DNA of 64,000 nt from Flavobacterium pokkalii (lineage in GTDB: Bacteria; Bacteroidota; Bacteroidia; Flavobacteriales; Flavobacteriaceae). Shown here one piece after another: positions 53,180 to 61,779 of this stretch; position 1 is the first letter of the stretch; every line of letters begins with the position of its first letter. The translations under genes and the position numbers were made by a program. The DNA lies in NCBI RefSeq assembly GCF_014596575.1, contig NZ_NASZ01000017.1, forward strand, positions 24,869-88,868. The letters run 5' to 3'. The notes below the pieces were generated by a model. That model ran no database searches. It was not told where the DNA came from and saw only the letters and a program-made list of their open reading frames with translations.

Positions 53180-54661
53180 ATGACAATCTCTTTTCAAAAA
53201 AAAATTTTTCTGGGTTTTATCATCAATATAATAGTGGTAATTGTTGCTGCATGGATTTTTTTAATCCGCATCAATACATCTCGTGACACCATGATGGATG
53301 CCAAACTCGATGCCTTAGAAATCTTTTTATTTACTCTTTCTATCTTACTCCTCATTGTGGTTTATTTCATCATTCGAAGCCAACTCAAAGCCAAAGAAAA
53401 AGCCCAAAATCTTTTGGAAGAAAATAAAAAACTACTGCAATCTATTCTTGATAATACTTCCAATCCTGTTTTTATCAAAAAACTAAATGGCGAATACCTT
53501 TTAATAAATAAAAATTTCGGAGAACTTTTTGGCACAACTAACGAACGCATTATCGGAAAAACCGATTATGATTTTTTACCCAAAGAAATTGCCGAAATGT
53601 ATCGCAATTCGGATTTAGAAGTAGCCAAAAAACTCACCGAATTAAAGTCGGAAGAAACCATCGAACAAAAAGACGGAATACATACTTATATTGCGGTTAA
53701 ATTTCCTTTATATGACGCAACAGGCAGAATTTATGCTATTGGCGGTATCTCGACCGATATTACCGAAAGAAAAAAACTCGAAGATTCTCTCAGAGCTACC
53801 GATGCCTTTTTCAACATGTCTTTTGATATTTTTACAGTTGCCAAAAACGACCATTTTATCAAAATCAACGCAGCTTTTACCAATACCTTAGGCTACACAC
53901 AACAAGACCTGGACGAAATAAAATTCATGGATTTAACTCACCCTGAGGATCGTGCTACTTCCGATGAAGTATTGGCTGAAATTCGAAAAGGCAAGACTGT
54001 GATTAGCTTTAAAAACAGAGTACGTCACAAAGACGGTTCCTACCGATGGCTGGACTGGAACAGTAATATCGATCTGAAAGAAGGTATTATTTATTCGGCG
54101 GCACGAGATATTACCGAAACGGTTGAAATGGGAATTGAACAACAAAAAGCCGTTGACGAATTGTATGAAAACGAAGAAAAATTGCGTGTCATTGTAGAAA
54201 ATATTGGCGAAGGGGTAATTGTTGCCAATGCTGATAAAAAAGTAATTCTGGCCAATTATATGGCGAATGACATTTTTGGAATCGAAGAAGACGATAAAAT
54301 TTCAACGGATTTAACTGCTCATTTCGAACTCTATTTCCCGGACGAAAAAACGGTTTTTCCGGCACAAAACCTGCCGATGGAACGCGCTTTTAACGGCGAA
54401 ATAACCGACGATGTTGATGTCGTGCTTTGGGATCCGGATTCCCGCGAAAAGAGAAGAGTCTTAATCAGTGGACGACCTTTGGTAGATCAAGACAACAATA
54501 TTGTAGCTGCCGTAGTAACCATCAAAGACATTAGCCAATACAAAAAAATGGAAGAAGAACTCGAAGAAACCGAAAACAAATACCGCAAACTTATTGGCTT
54601 CAAAAATGATAAAAAAGACGAAAAAGAAGAAGACAAAGACAAGAAAAAGCCTTTAGAATAA
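53180..54661 (+). CDS. Membrane-bound triple-PAS protein without output domain
   Basis: 493 residues. Two membrane helices (about 8-30 and 47-66) are followed by three PAS domains, about 85-197 (NPVFIKKLNGEYLLINKNF ... GGISTDITERKK), 205-318 (FFNMSFDIFTVAKNDHFIKI ... AARDITE) and 335-455 (VIVENIGEGVIVANADKKVI ... VTIKDISQYKK). A short coiled coil and a charged tail (KKDEKEEDKDKKKPLE) end the protein. No histidine-kinase, GGDEF or other output domain is present, and no such gene follows. It may be a sensor acting on a partner; the linker EETENKYRKL resembles the start of a kinase linker. Confidence 0.85.
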   Translation: MTISFQKKIFLGFIINIIVVIVAAWIFLIRINTSRDTMMDAKLDALEIFLFTLSILLLIVVYFIIRSQLKAKEKAQNLLEENKKLLQSILDNTSNPVFIKKLNGEYLLINKNFGELFGTTNERIIGKTDYDFLPKEIAEMYRNSDLEVAKKLTELKSEETIEQKDGIHTYIAVKFPLYDATGRIYAIGGISTDITERKKLEDSLRATDAFFNMSFDIFTVAKNDHFIKINAAFTNTLGYTQQDLDEIKFMDLTHPEDRATSDEVLAEIRKGKTVISFKNRVRHKDGSYRWLDWNSNIDLKEGIIYSAARDITETVEMGIEQQKAVDELYENEEKLRVIVENIGEGVIVANADKKVILANYMANDIFGIEEDDKISTDLTAHFELYFPDEKTVFPAQNLPMERAFNGEITDDVDVVLWDPDSREKRRVLISGRPLVDQDNNIVAAVVTIKDISQYKKMEEELEETENKYRKLIGFKNDKKDEKEEDKDKKKPLE

Positions 54662-54670
54662 ATCATAAAA

Positions 54671-54701
54671 AAAGCGTTAAGTTTGAGAATCTTAACGCTT
54701 T
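54671..54701. terminator. Bidirectional terminator
   Basis: AAAGCGTTAAG (54671-54681) and its complement (54691-54701) between the convergent PAS gene and a hypothetical gene, with A and T runs outside. Confidence 0.8.
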
Positions 54702-54707
54702 TGTATT

Positions 54708-55070
54708 TTATTCTTCTTCGTACATTTCATCGTATCGGGCAGGAATTTGCGGATCATACAACGGACATTTGAATTCTTCCATAATATCCACCAATTTATC
54801 CATGGTTTTTCCCTGCGTTCCGTAACAGTCTATCTGAATGATTTGCGGAGTAGTTTTCACCTGAAAAGCACCAACACCATCCTTGTTTTTCCAGCTGTTT
54901 TCATCTACCCGTTCCCATTTTGAAAATATCGAAGCAATACGATTCAAAATTACTTCCACAGGCAATACTTCCAAACCTTCAATAGTTTCTTGGTCATCAA
55001 TTGCCTCGTAAACAAGCTGATGGTTTAAATAAACCTCTTCTAAATATTTCCAAAAAACTAATTCGTACAT
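54708..55070 (-). CDS. Hypothetical acidic cytoplasmic protein
   Basis: 120 residues, strongly acidic, starting MYELVFWKYLEEVYLNHQLV and ending in an EEE tail. The middle has an alpha/beta pattern (GVGAFQVKTTPQIIQIDCYG) with CPLYDPQIPARYD near the end. Conserved-looking but with no function I know. It lies downstream of purM on the minus strand. Confidence 0.6.
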   Translation of the reverse strand: MYELVFWKYLEEVYLNHQLVYEAIDDQETIEGLEVLPVEVILNRIASIFSKWERVDENSWKNKDGVGAFQVKTTPQIIQIDCYGTQGKTMDKLVDIMEEFKCPLYDPQIPARYDEMYEEE

Positions 55071-55078
55071 TTTTAAAA

Positions 55079-55143
55079 AAGTTTAATCGTTAATTTGTTT
55101 AAGGGTTTAGTCGTTTATAAGTTCAACCAACACGATTAAACTT
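55079..55143 (-). terminator. Wide hairpin after purM
   Basis: AAGTTTAATCGT (55079-55090) and ACGATTAAACTT (55132-55143) form a 12-bp stem with a 41-nt loop. It could be a weak terminator or an intergenic repeat. Confidence 0.4.
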
Positions 55144-55170
55144 TTAAACAAATAAACAGTTCAACAATTC

Positions 55171-56349
55171 CTAATATTCAAAAGTTCCGTATTCGCTGCT
55201 GATAGTTAACTTTTTACTTTCAGAAGCTTCTACTCTACCTACAATTTGCGCATTAACATTGAATGATTTTGAAATGGCAATAATATCTTCGGCTACTTCT
55301 GCAGGAACATACAATTCCATACGGTGACCGCAGTTGAAAACCTGATACATTTCTTTCCAATCGGTTTTTGATTGCTCCTGAATCAATTGGAACAATGGCG
55401 GAACCGGAAATAAATTATCTTTTATAATATGTAAATTATCTACGAAATGTAAAATCTTAGTTTGTGCTCCACCACTACAGTGAACCATACCGTGAATTTC
55501 ATTTGCCGAATATTTATCTAAAATTTGTTTGATAATTGGCGCATAAGTACGCGTTGGCGAAAGCACTAATTGTCCGGCGTCAATTGGCGAATTTGCAACA
55601 GCATCCGTCAATTGTACCTGACCGGAATAAATTAATTCTTCCGGAACTGCAGCATCGTAACTTTCCGGATATTTGGTTGCCAAATATTTAGCAAAAACAT
55701 CATGACGTGCCGATGTCAATCCGTTACTTCCCATTCCGCCATTATAACTTTTTTCATAAGAAGCCTGACCGAAAGATTCCAATCCTACAATTACATCACC
55801 CGCCTTAATATTAGCATTATCAATAACCTTAGAACGTTTCATTCGGGCAGTCACTGTCGAATCCACAATAATGGTACGAACGATATCACCCACATCGGCA
55901 GTTTCACCACCAGTTGAGTGAATACTAACTCCGAAAGAAGCCAACTCCTGAATTAATTCTTCTGTTCCGTTGATAATCGCCGAAATCACTTCAGCAGGAA
56001 TCAGATTTTTATTTCTTCCAATAGTAGAAGAAAGCAAAATATTATCAGTTGCTCCTACACATAGTAAATCATCAATATTCATGATTAAAGCGTCCTGAGC
56101 AATACCTTTCCAAACCGAAAGATCTCCGGTTTCTTTCCAATACATGTAAGCCAAAGAGGATTTTGTTCCTGCTCCGTCCGCGTGCATAATCAAACAATAA
56201 TCATCGTCCTGGGTTAAATAATCCGGAACAATTTTGCAAAATGCTTTAGGAAACAATCCTTTATCAATATTTTTTATTGCATTGTGTACATCTTCTTTAG
56301 ATGCCGAAACACCACGCTGTGCGTATCTTTTTGAAGTATCTGAACTCAT
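55171..56349 (-). CDS. purM: Phosphoribosylformylglycinamidine cyclo-ligase (AIR synthase)
   Basis: 392 residues. PurM closes the imidazole ring in purine synthesis using ATP. Seen: MHADGAGTKSSLAYMYW (substrate and ATP-binding region), GGETADVGDIVRTIIVDSTV, GLESFGQASYEKSY, and the C-terminal HGMVHCSGGAQTKIL. The protein is longer than the Escherichia coli form (345), which is normal for Bacteroidota. TATCTTTG at 56391-56398 (minus) is a clear -7 element. Confidence 0.93.
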   Translation of the reverse strand: MSSDTSKRYAQRGVSASKEDVHNAIKNIDKGLFPKAFCKIVPDYLTQDDDYCLIMHADGAGTKSSLAYMYWKETGDLSVWKGIAQDALIMNIDDLLCVGATDNILLSSTIGRNKNLIPAEVISAIINGTEELIQELASFGVSIHSTGGETADVGDIVRTIIVDSTVTARMKRSKVIDNANIKAGDVIVGLESFGQASYEKSYNGGMGSNGLTSARHDVFAKYLATKYPESYDAAVPEELIYSGQVQLTDAVANSPIDAGQLVLSPTRTYAPIIKQILDKYSANEIHGMVHCSGGAQTKILHFVDNLHIIKDNLFPVPPLFQLIQEQSKTDWKEMYQVFNCGHRMELYVPAEVAEDIIAISKSFNVNAQIVGRVEASESKKLTISSEYGTFEY

Positions 56350-56390
56350 GAATTCTATTTGTGTAGTTGCCGGGCAACTTGATTTTGGCG

Positions 56391-56398
56391 CAAAGATA
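56391..56398 (-). promoter_or_regulatory. -7 promoter element of purM
   Basis: TATCTTTG on the minus strand, 41 nt before the ATG at 56349, matches TAnnTTTG exactly. Confidence 0.45.
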
Positions 56399-56425
56399 AT
56401 TATTTTTTAGAAGTTAGAGATTAAA

Positions 56426-56463
56426 AGTTAGAGGTTAGAAACTCTCGCCCCTAACCTCTAACT
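56426..56463 (-). terminator. Terminator after glnN
   Basis: AGTTAGAGGTTAG (56426-56438) and its exact complement (56451-56463) form a 13-bp stem just past the glnN stop codon; A+T-rich DNA follows on the minus strand. Confidence 0.65.
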
Positions 56464-56483
56464 CAAAACCTGTAACTAATATA

Positions 56484-58673
56484 TTATTTCGTAAACAATA
56501 ACTCCCTGTATTTAGTCAAAGTCCACAACTCATTATCTACTAATAATTCTAATTTATCACAATGATTTCTGATGATTTCAAAATAAGGCTTCACTTTGTT
56601 ACAATAAGCTTCAGCAGTTTTTTGAGCATTGTTCAGCGCATTAGCTTTCTTTCTTTCATTAGTCATCTCTTCCACCTTAGCATTAATTCCTTCAATATGA
56701 ACCGAAATTTCTTTAATCAAACCGATTTGTTCTTTCGCAACAGATTCGAATTCTTTCCCAAAAATATCCTTCAAACCTTTTACATTTTCGATTAAAGTAT
56801 TTTGATAACGAATAGCCGTTGGAATTACATGGTTTTTAGAAATATCACCTAAAACTCTACTCTCGATTTGGATTTTTTTCGTATATTCTTCCAATTCAAT
56901 CTCGTAACGCGCTTCCATTTCGATGTGATTCATAATTCCTAATTCGGAAAACAAATCCAAGGCACGTTTAGAAGCTCTGGCTTTCAAAGCTTCCGGAGTT
57001 GTTTTAAAGTTACTCAACCCTCTTTTCTTCGCTTCTTTTTCCCAGGCTTCACTATAACCGTCACCTTCAAAAAGAATATTTTTCGATACTTTGATATATT
57101 CTCTCAAAACATTAAAAATAGCATCGTCTTTTTTCATGGCTTTGGATTCAATCAAAGCATCTACCTCCGCTTTAAAATCTCTTAATTGTTTGGCTACAAT
57201 AGTATTCAAAGTAGTCATCGCATTCGAACAGTTAGCAGAAGAACCCACTGCTCTGAACTCGAATTTATTACCAGTAAAAGCAAAAGGCGAAGTTCGGTTT
57301 CTATCCGTATTATCTAAAATTACTTCCGGAATTTTCCCAACTACATTTAGCTTTAAATCGGTTTTTTCTTCCGGTGATAATTTCCCTCTGGTTACACTTT
57401 CTAATTCAGCTAATACCTTTGTTAATTGTTCCCCGATAAATACAGAAATAATAGCCGGTGGTGCTTCATTAGCTCCTAAACGGTGGTCGTTACTTGCTGT
57501 AGCAATCGAAGCGCGTAATAATTCTTCATAATCATTTACCGCCTTAATAGTATTAATAAAGAAAGTCAGGAATTGCAAATTACTCATTGGCGTTTTGCTC
57601 GGACTCAACAAATTCACTCCGGTATCCGTTGCCAGCGACCAGTTATTATGTTTTCCGGAACCATTTACTCCTTTAAATGGTTTTTCATGCAAAAGCACTT
57701 TAAACTCATGACGTTCGGCTACTTTTTGCATAATATCCATCAACAAACAGTTGTGATCCACCGCTAAATTAGTCTCTTCAAAAATAGGAGCCAACTCAAA
57801 TTGATTAGGCGCTACCTCGTTATGACGGGTTTTTACCGGAATACCAAGCAGCATACACTCCTGTTCCAAATCGCGCATATAGGTCAAGGCGCGAGTAGGA
57901 ATCGAACCAAAGTAATGATCATCTAATTGTTGTCCTTTAGCTGAAGTATGTCCTAATAAAGTTCTACCGGTCATCATCAAATCAGGACGGGAATGTGCCA
58001 AAGCTTTATCAACTAAAAAATATTCCTGCTCCCAACCTAAAGTTGCCGTAACCTTTTTTACATTTTTATCAAAATAACGACAAACTTCGGTAGCTGCCTC
58101 ATCCATTGCAGCCAAAGCTCTTAACAAAGGAATTTTGTTATCCAATGCTTCACCGGTGTACGAAATAAAAACAGTAGGAATACACAATGTGGTTCCATAA
58201 ATAAAGGCCGGCGAAGTAGGATCCCAGGCAGTATATCCTCTGGCTTCAAAAGTATTTCTAATTCCTCCGTTGGGAAAACTGGAAGCATCCGGCTCCTGTT
58301 GTACCAACTGCGCACCTCCAAATTTTTCTACAGGATCACTTCCGTCAAACGAAGTTTCAAAGAAGGCATCATGTTTTTCGGCAGTTGTTCCTGTTAAAGG
58401 CTGAAACCAGTGTGTATAATGAGTCACTCCTTTAGACAAAGCCCATTCTTTCATACCCATGGCAATATAATCGGCTAATTTTCGATCAATCTTGGCACCA
58501 CTTTCAATAGCTCCCTGAACCGCTTTAAAAGCATCCGAAGTCAAATATTGCTTCATCGCTTTTTCATTAAACACATTCGAACCAAAAATATTGGATTTTC
58601 TATGACTTTCTTCAAAATGAATGGCTTTTCTGCCGGAGGCTTCTCTTAACGCCTGAAAACGTATTGTAGACAT
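56484..58673 (-). CDS. glnN: Glutamine synthetase type III
   Basis: 729 residues. GSIII makes glutamine from glutamate, ammonia and ATP in a large double-ring oligomer, and is the usual form in Bacteroidota. Seen: HWFQPLTGTTAEKHDAF, EVAPNQFELAPIFEETNLAV, HEKPFKGVNGSGKHNNWSL and LGANEAPPAIISVFIGEQL, all typical GSIII blocks. The length matches the family (about 725-735). It is divergent from an unrelated GSII-type gene. Its -7 element TATCTTTG lies at 58732-58739. Confidence 0.95.
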   Translation of the reverse strand: MSTIRFQALREASGRKAIHFEESHRKSNIFGSNVFNEKAMKQYLTSDAFKAVQGAIESGAKIDRKLADYIAMGMKEWALSKGVTHYTHWFQPLTGTTAEKHDAFFETSFDGSDPVEKFGGAQLVQQEPDASSFPNGGIRNTFEARGYTAWDPTSPAFIYGTTLCIPTVFISYTGEALDNKIPLLRALAAMDEAATEVCRYFDKNVKKVTATLGWEQEYFLVDKALAHSRPDLMMTGRTLLGHTSAKGQQLDDHYFGSIPTRALTYMRDLEQECMLLGIPVKTRHNEVAPNQFELAPIFEETNLAVDHNCLLMDIMQKVAERHEFKVLLHEKPFKGVNGSGKHNNWSLATDTGVNLLSPSKTPMSNLQFLTFFINTIKAVNDYEELLRASIATASNDHRLGANEAPPAIISVFIGEQLTKVLAELESVTRGKLSPEEKTDLKLNVVGKIPEVILDNTDRNRTSPFAFTGNKFEFRAVGSSANCSNAMTTLNTIVAKQLRDFKAEVDALIESKAMKKDDAIFNVLREYIKVSKNILFEGDGYSEAWEKEAKKRGLSNFKTTPEALKARASKRALDLFSELGIMNHIEMEARYEIELEEYTKKIQIESRVLGDISKNHVIPTAIRYQNTLIENVKGLKDIFGKEFESVAKEQIGLIKEISVHIEGINAKVEEMTNERKKANALNNAQKTAEAYCNKVKPYFEIIRNHCDKLELLVDNELWTLTKYRELLFTK

Positions 58674-58731
58674 TATATACTGTTTATTAAACGATTAGTA
58701 ATCAATTTCAAATTAAAAACACAAAGATAAA

Positions 58732-58739
58732 GAATCTTA
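58732..58739 (-). promoter_or_regulatory. -7 promoter element of glnN
   Basis: TATCTTTG on the minus strand, 58 nt before the ATG at 58673, matches TAnnTTTG exactly. Confidence 0.45.
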
Positions 58740-58810
58740 TGCTAAAATAACCGAAGCCTCTATTGCTAAATTGCTTTTTATTTAGCTTCAAAATTGCTTT
58801 TTTTTAAATA

Positions 58811-58871
58811 TACCCCCCGCCAAAATATAGTAATGCGAAAAATAACAGCTGTTCAAAACAAAAGTACCCCC
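58811..58871. repeat. TACCCCC direct repeats between the two glutamine synthetase genes
   Basis: TACCCCC occurs at 58811-58817 and again at 58865-58871, in an otherwise A+T-rich divergent region. The second copy lies 28 nt upstream of the GSII -7 element, where an activator could bind. Confidence 0.35.
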
Positions 58872-58898
58872 AAGGTTTCAGCACTAAAAAAAATATTC

Positions 58899-58906
58899 TA
58901 TATTTG
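58899..58906 (+). promoter_or_regulatory. -7 promoter element of GSII-type gene
   Basis: TATATTTG, about 40 nt before the ATG at 58946, matches TAnnTTTG and excludes longer starts upstream. Confidence 0.5.
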
Positions 58907-58945
58907 CACTTCGAAATTAAATCAAGAAAATTAATTTATATTATT

Positions 58946-59965
58946 ATGGCAAAAATAAAGTTAGAGTACATTTGGTTAGATGGATACGAACCAACTCAAA
59001 ATCTTAGAAGTAAAACTAAAGTTGAAGAGCATGACAACTTCCAAGGAACTTTAGAAGAATTAGGAAAATGGTCATTTGACGGTTCGTCTACAAGACAAGC
59101 TGAAGGAGGATCTTCTGACTGTTCTTTAGTACCAGTAGCTATTTACCCAGATCCAGATCGTAAAGATGGATACTTAGTAATGTGTGAGGTTATGAATGCT
59201 GATGGAACGCCACACCCATCTAACGGAAGAGCTACTATTGATGATGAGGATGATGATTTCTGGTTCGGATTTGAGCAAGAATACTTCATCATGGATACTA
59301 AAACTCAATTGCCATTAGGTTTCCCTGTAGGAGGTTACCCAGCTCCACAAGGTATGTACTACTGTTCAGTTGGTGGAAAAAACACTCACGGTAGAAACTT
59401 AGTTGAAGAGCACGCTGATTTATGTATCGCTGCCGGAATCAACTTTGAAGGAATCAACCAAGAGGTTGCTTGCGGACAATGGGAATTCCAATTATTCGCT
59501 AAAGGTGCTAAAAAAGCCGGAGACGAAATTTGGGTTGCTCGTTACTTATTAGATCGTTTGACTGAGAAATATGGTTACTATATTGAGTACCACCCAAAAC
59601 CTCTAGGAAAAGATATGGACTGGAATGGTTCTGGTATGCACGCTAACTTCTCTAACTCTGTGTTGAGAACTTGTGGAGACCAAGCTACTTACGAAAGAAT
59701 CTGTGAGGCTTTCCGTCCGGTTGTTGAAGAGCACATCGCTGTTTATGGAGCTTACAATGACCAACGTTTGACTGGTAAACACGAAACTGCTTCTATCAAC
59801 GATTTCTCTTACGGAATCTCCGACAGAGGATGTTCTATCCGTATTCCGTTAATCACGGTTCAAAAAGGATGGAAAGGTTGGTTAGAAGACAGAAGACCTG
59901 CTTCTAATGGTGACCCATACAAAATTGCTGCTAGAATTATCAAAACAGTTAAATCTGCTTTGTAA
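58946..59965 (+). CDS. Glutamine synthetase, GSII (eukaryote-like) type
   Basis: 339 residues from the ATG at 58946; the longer frame from 58904 begins inside the promoter. The beta-grasp start (KLEYIWLDGYEPTQNLRSKT) and the catalytic blocks WSFDGSSTRQAEGGSSDC, WFGFEQEYFIM, VACGQWEFQLF, DWNGSGMHANFS and GKHETASINDFSYGISDRG identify a GSII-type enzyme. Bacteroidota often carry it with GSIII. It is not fused to other domains, and no PII gene is close by. It stands divergent to glnN; the two may respond to different nitrogen states. Confidence 0.93.
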   Translation: MAKIKLEYIWLDGYEPTQNLRSKTKVEEHDNFQGTLEELGKWSFDGSSTRQAEGGSSDCSLVPVAIYPDPDRKDGYLVMCEVMNADGTPHPSNGRATIDDEDDDFWFGFEQEYFIMDTKTQLPLGFPVGGYPAPQGMYYCSVGGKNTHGRNLVEEHADLCIAAGINFEGINQEVACGQWEFQLFAKGAKKAGDEIWVARYLLDRLTEKYGYYIEYHPKPLGKDMDWNGSGMHANFSNSVLRTCGDQATYERICEAFRPVVEEHIAVYGAYNDQRLTGKHETASINDFSYGISDRGCSIRIPLITVQKGWKGWLEDRRPASNGDPYKIAARIIKTVKSAL

Positions 59966-59983
59966 TCTCACAATGATAAAACT

Positions 59984-60016
59984 AAAAAATGCCTTCAGAA
60001 ATGGAGGCATTTTTTT
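59984..60016 (+). terminator. Terminator after GSII-type gene
   Basis: AAAATGCCT (to 59994) pairs with AGGCATTTT (from 60005), followed by a T run to 60016. Confidence 0.75.
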
Positions 60017-60050
60017 ATACTATAAATTAAGCCCTTCCTACACAAAAAAC

Positions 60051-60058
60051 TATCTTTG
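60051..60058 (+). promoter_or_regulatory. -7 promoter element of terC
   Basis: TATCTTTG, 21 nt before the ATG at 60080, matches TAnnTTTG exactly. Confidence 0.45.
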
Positions 60059-60079
60059 TAAAAACACAATACAATTTTT

Positions 60080-61030
60080 ATGATAGTTTGGATCTGTTTT
60101 TTAGCGATGATTTTTTTATTCCTGGCGCTGGACTTAGGAATTTTTAACAAAACCCCACACGAAATAAGTTCTAAAGAAGCCGGAAAATGGACTGCAATCT
60201 GGATTACTTTATCTTTTCTGTTTTCTATAATTGTGTACTGGCTTTACCAAAACAATTACATTGAAAATCCGGACCAACTAAAACCAACGGTCGCTTCAAT
60301 GAAATACATTACCGGATATTTAATTGAACTTTCCCTGAGTATCGACAACATATTTGTGATAGCCATCATCTTTTCTTCTTTCAGAATTCCTAAAAAATAC
60401 CAACACCGCGTCTTGTTTTGGGGAATTATTGGAGCTATTGTTTTTAGAGGAATCATGATTTATTTTGGGGTATTAATCATCAAGAAATTCGCCTGGACAA
60501 CTTACCTTTTCGGAGCTTTTTTAATTTACACGGCAATTAAAATGTTTTTCAAAAAAGAAGATCACGAATACGATCCTCATAATTCCGTTTTTTACAAATA
60601 CCTAAAAAGGCTGACTCCGATAACCACAAAAATCGAAAGCGAACATTTTTTTGTCAAAATAAACAATATCAATACCGCTACACCATTATTTGTTACTTTG
60701 TTTCTTATCGAACTAATGGACATCGTTTTTGCACTAGACAGTGTTCCTGCTATTTTAGCCATTACTTCAGATCCGTTTTTAGTATTTAGTTCCAATATTT
60801 TTGCCATTCTGGGATTGCGTTCGATGTATTTCTTTTTAGCCAATATGCTCGAAAAATTCAGCTACTTAGAATACAGTCTGATTGCTATTTTATGCTTTGT
60901 AGGTTTAAAAATGATTTTCCATCATTTTGTCCAACTTCCCGAATGGGCCTCTCTTCTTTTTATAATCACTGCATTGTTATCCGGAATTATAACTTCAATA
61001 CAAAAAGACAAGAAACACAAAAAGTCATGA
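60080..61030 (+). CDS. TerC/Alx-family membrane protein
   Basis: 316 residues with nine or so membrane helices. The two conserved acidic motifs are present: ELSLSIDNIFVIAIIFSSF (about residue 90) and LIELMDIVFALDSVPAILA (about 210). TerC and Alx proteins are linked to manganese export and tellurite resistance, and help metal loading of exported enzymes in some bacteria. Here it stands alone with its own promoter, so a role in manganese homeostasis is likely but inferred. Confidence 0.9.
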   Translation: MIVWICFLAMIFLFLALDLGIFNKTPHEISSKEAGKWTAIWITLSFLFSIIVYWLYQNNYIENPDQLKPTVASMKYITGYLIELSLSIDNIFVIAIIFSSFRIPKKYQHRVLFWGIIGAIVFRGIMIYFGVLIIKKFAWTTYLFGAFLIYTAIKMFFKKEDHEYDPHNSVFYKYLKRLTPITTKIESEHFFVKINNINTATPLFVTLFLIELMDIVFALDSVPAILAITSDPFLVFSSNIFAILGLRSMYFFLANMLEKFSYLEYSLIAILCFVGLKMIFHHFVQLPEWASLLFIITALLSGIITSIQKDKKHKKS

Positions 61031-61033
61031 TAC

Positions 61034-61067
61034 AAAAAAAGGAAATCTCGCGATTTCCTTTTTTTTT
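61034..61067. terminator. Bidirectional terminator
   Basis: GGAAATC (61041-61047), loop TCGC, GATTTCC (61052-61058), with an A run before and a nine-T run after, between the convergent terC and lipoprotein genes. Confidence 0.8.
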
Positions 61068-61085
61068 ATACTTTTTAATAAAATA

Positions 61086-61616
61086 TTAATTCAACTCTTT
61101 AACATTGCTATCATCGATATTATATTTTTTGATAACAGCATCATAATCTGAATAATCTTCTTTTACTTTATTAGCTATTTTTGCTGTACCTGACGGAGAG
61201 CCTGGTACAATAACTATTCTAAAAGTTTGATTATTCAAATAACTTGGAGTTAGCGCTAAATCATAAGTTGCACGTGCATAAATTATAAAATGCCCAATAC
61301 TAAAATCAAAATCATAATCAACCTCTCCATTAGAGTTATAAATTGTTCTTGGTATTTGTTCCCAAATAGGAGCATTTGTACCATTTATAGACCCAACTTT
61401 TCTATAAATTAAAATAACATCCTCATTAAAGAGTACAGGATCTAATTCTTCATAAATATTATACCCATCATCAGGATTAAAACCAAAATCCACATTGCTT
61501 AACTGGAAGACTTCACTAATAGTATCCTGATCATCTCCATAATATTCTTCGGTAGTGGTACAACTTGTTAAAGCAAAAAAGCTCACAAAAGCGAAAAGTG
61601 TAACTATTTTTTTCAT
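61086..61616 (-). CDS. Hypothetical lipoprotein
   Basis: 176 residues. The signal peptide ends in the lipobox FALTSCTTTEE (C19). The mature part is acidic at first, then beta-rich with a motif cluster (EEYYGDDQDTISEVFQLSNV ... QIPRTIYNSNGEVDYDF). Similar lipoproteins are common in Flavobacteriaceae, without known function. Confidence 0.65.
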   Translation of the reverse strand: MKKIVTLFAFVSFFALTSCTTTEEYYGDDQDTISEVFQLSNVDFGFNPDDGYNIYEELDPVLFNEDVILIYRKVGSINGTNAPIWEQIPRTIYNSNGEVDYDFDFSIGHFIIYARATYDLALTPSYLNNQTFRIVIVPGSPSGTAKIANKVKEDYSDYDAVIKKYNIDDSNVKELN

Positions 61617-61732
61617 GATAATAAATTTTAAAAGGTTAAGGTTATAATCTGTTATTCACGAACTATGCCAAAATTAATTTGAATTATATTTTTTTCTTAA
61701 AAAAATGAAATCAGACTATTTCATACAAACAA

Positions 61733-61758
61733 AAAACACCCGCAGTAACGGGTGTTTT
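61733..61758 (-). terminator. Terminator of the repeat-protein gene
   Basis: AAAACACCCG (61733-61742), loop, CGGGTGTTTT (61749-61758), with a T run on the minus strand, just past the stop codon at 61780. Confidence 0.8.
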
Positions 61759-61779
61759 TAATTAAATTAATTACTCTAT

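Noticed and set aside
58904..58945. Longer GSII N-terminus from 58904
   Set aside because: It begins inside the -7 element TATATTTG (58899-58906), and the conserved protein begins at MAKIKLEYIW (58946).
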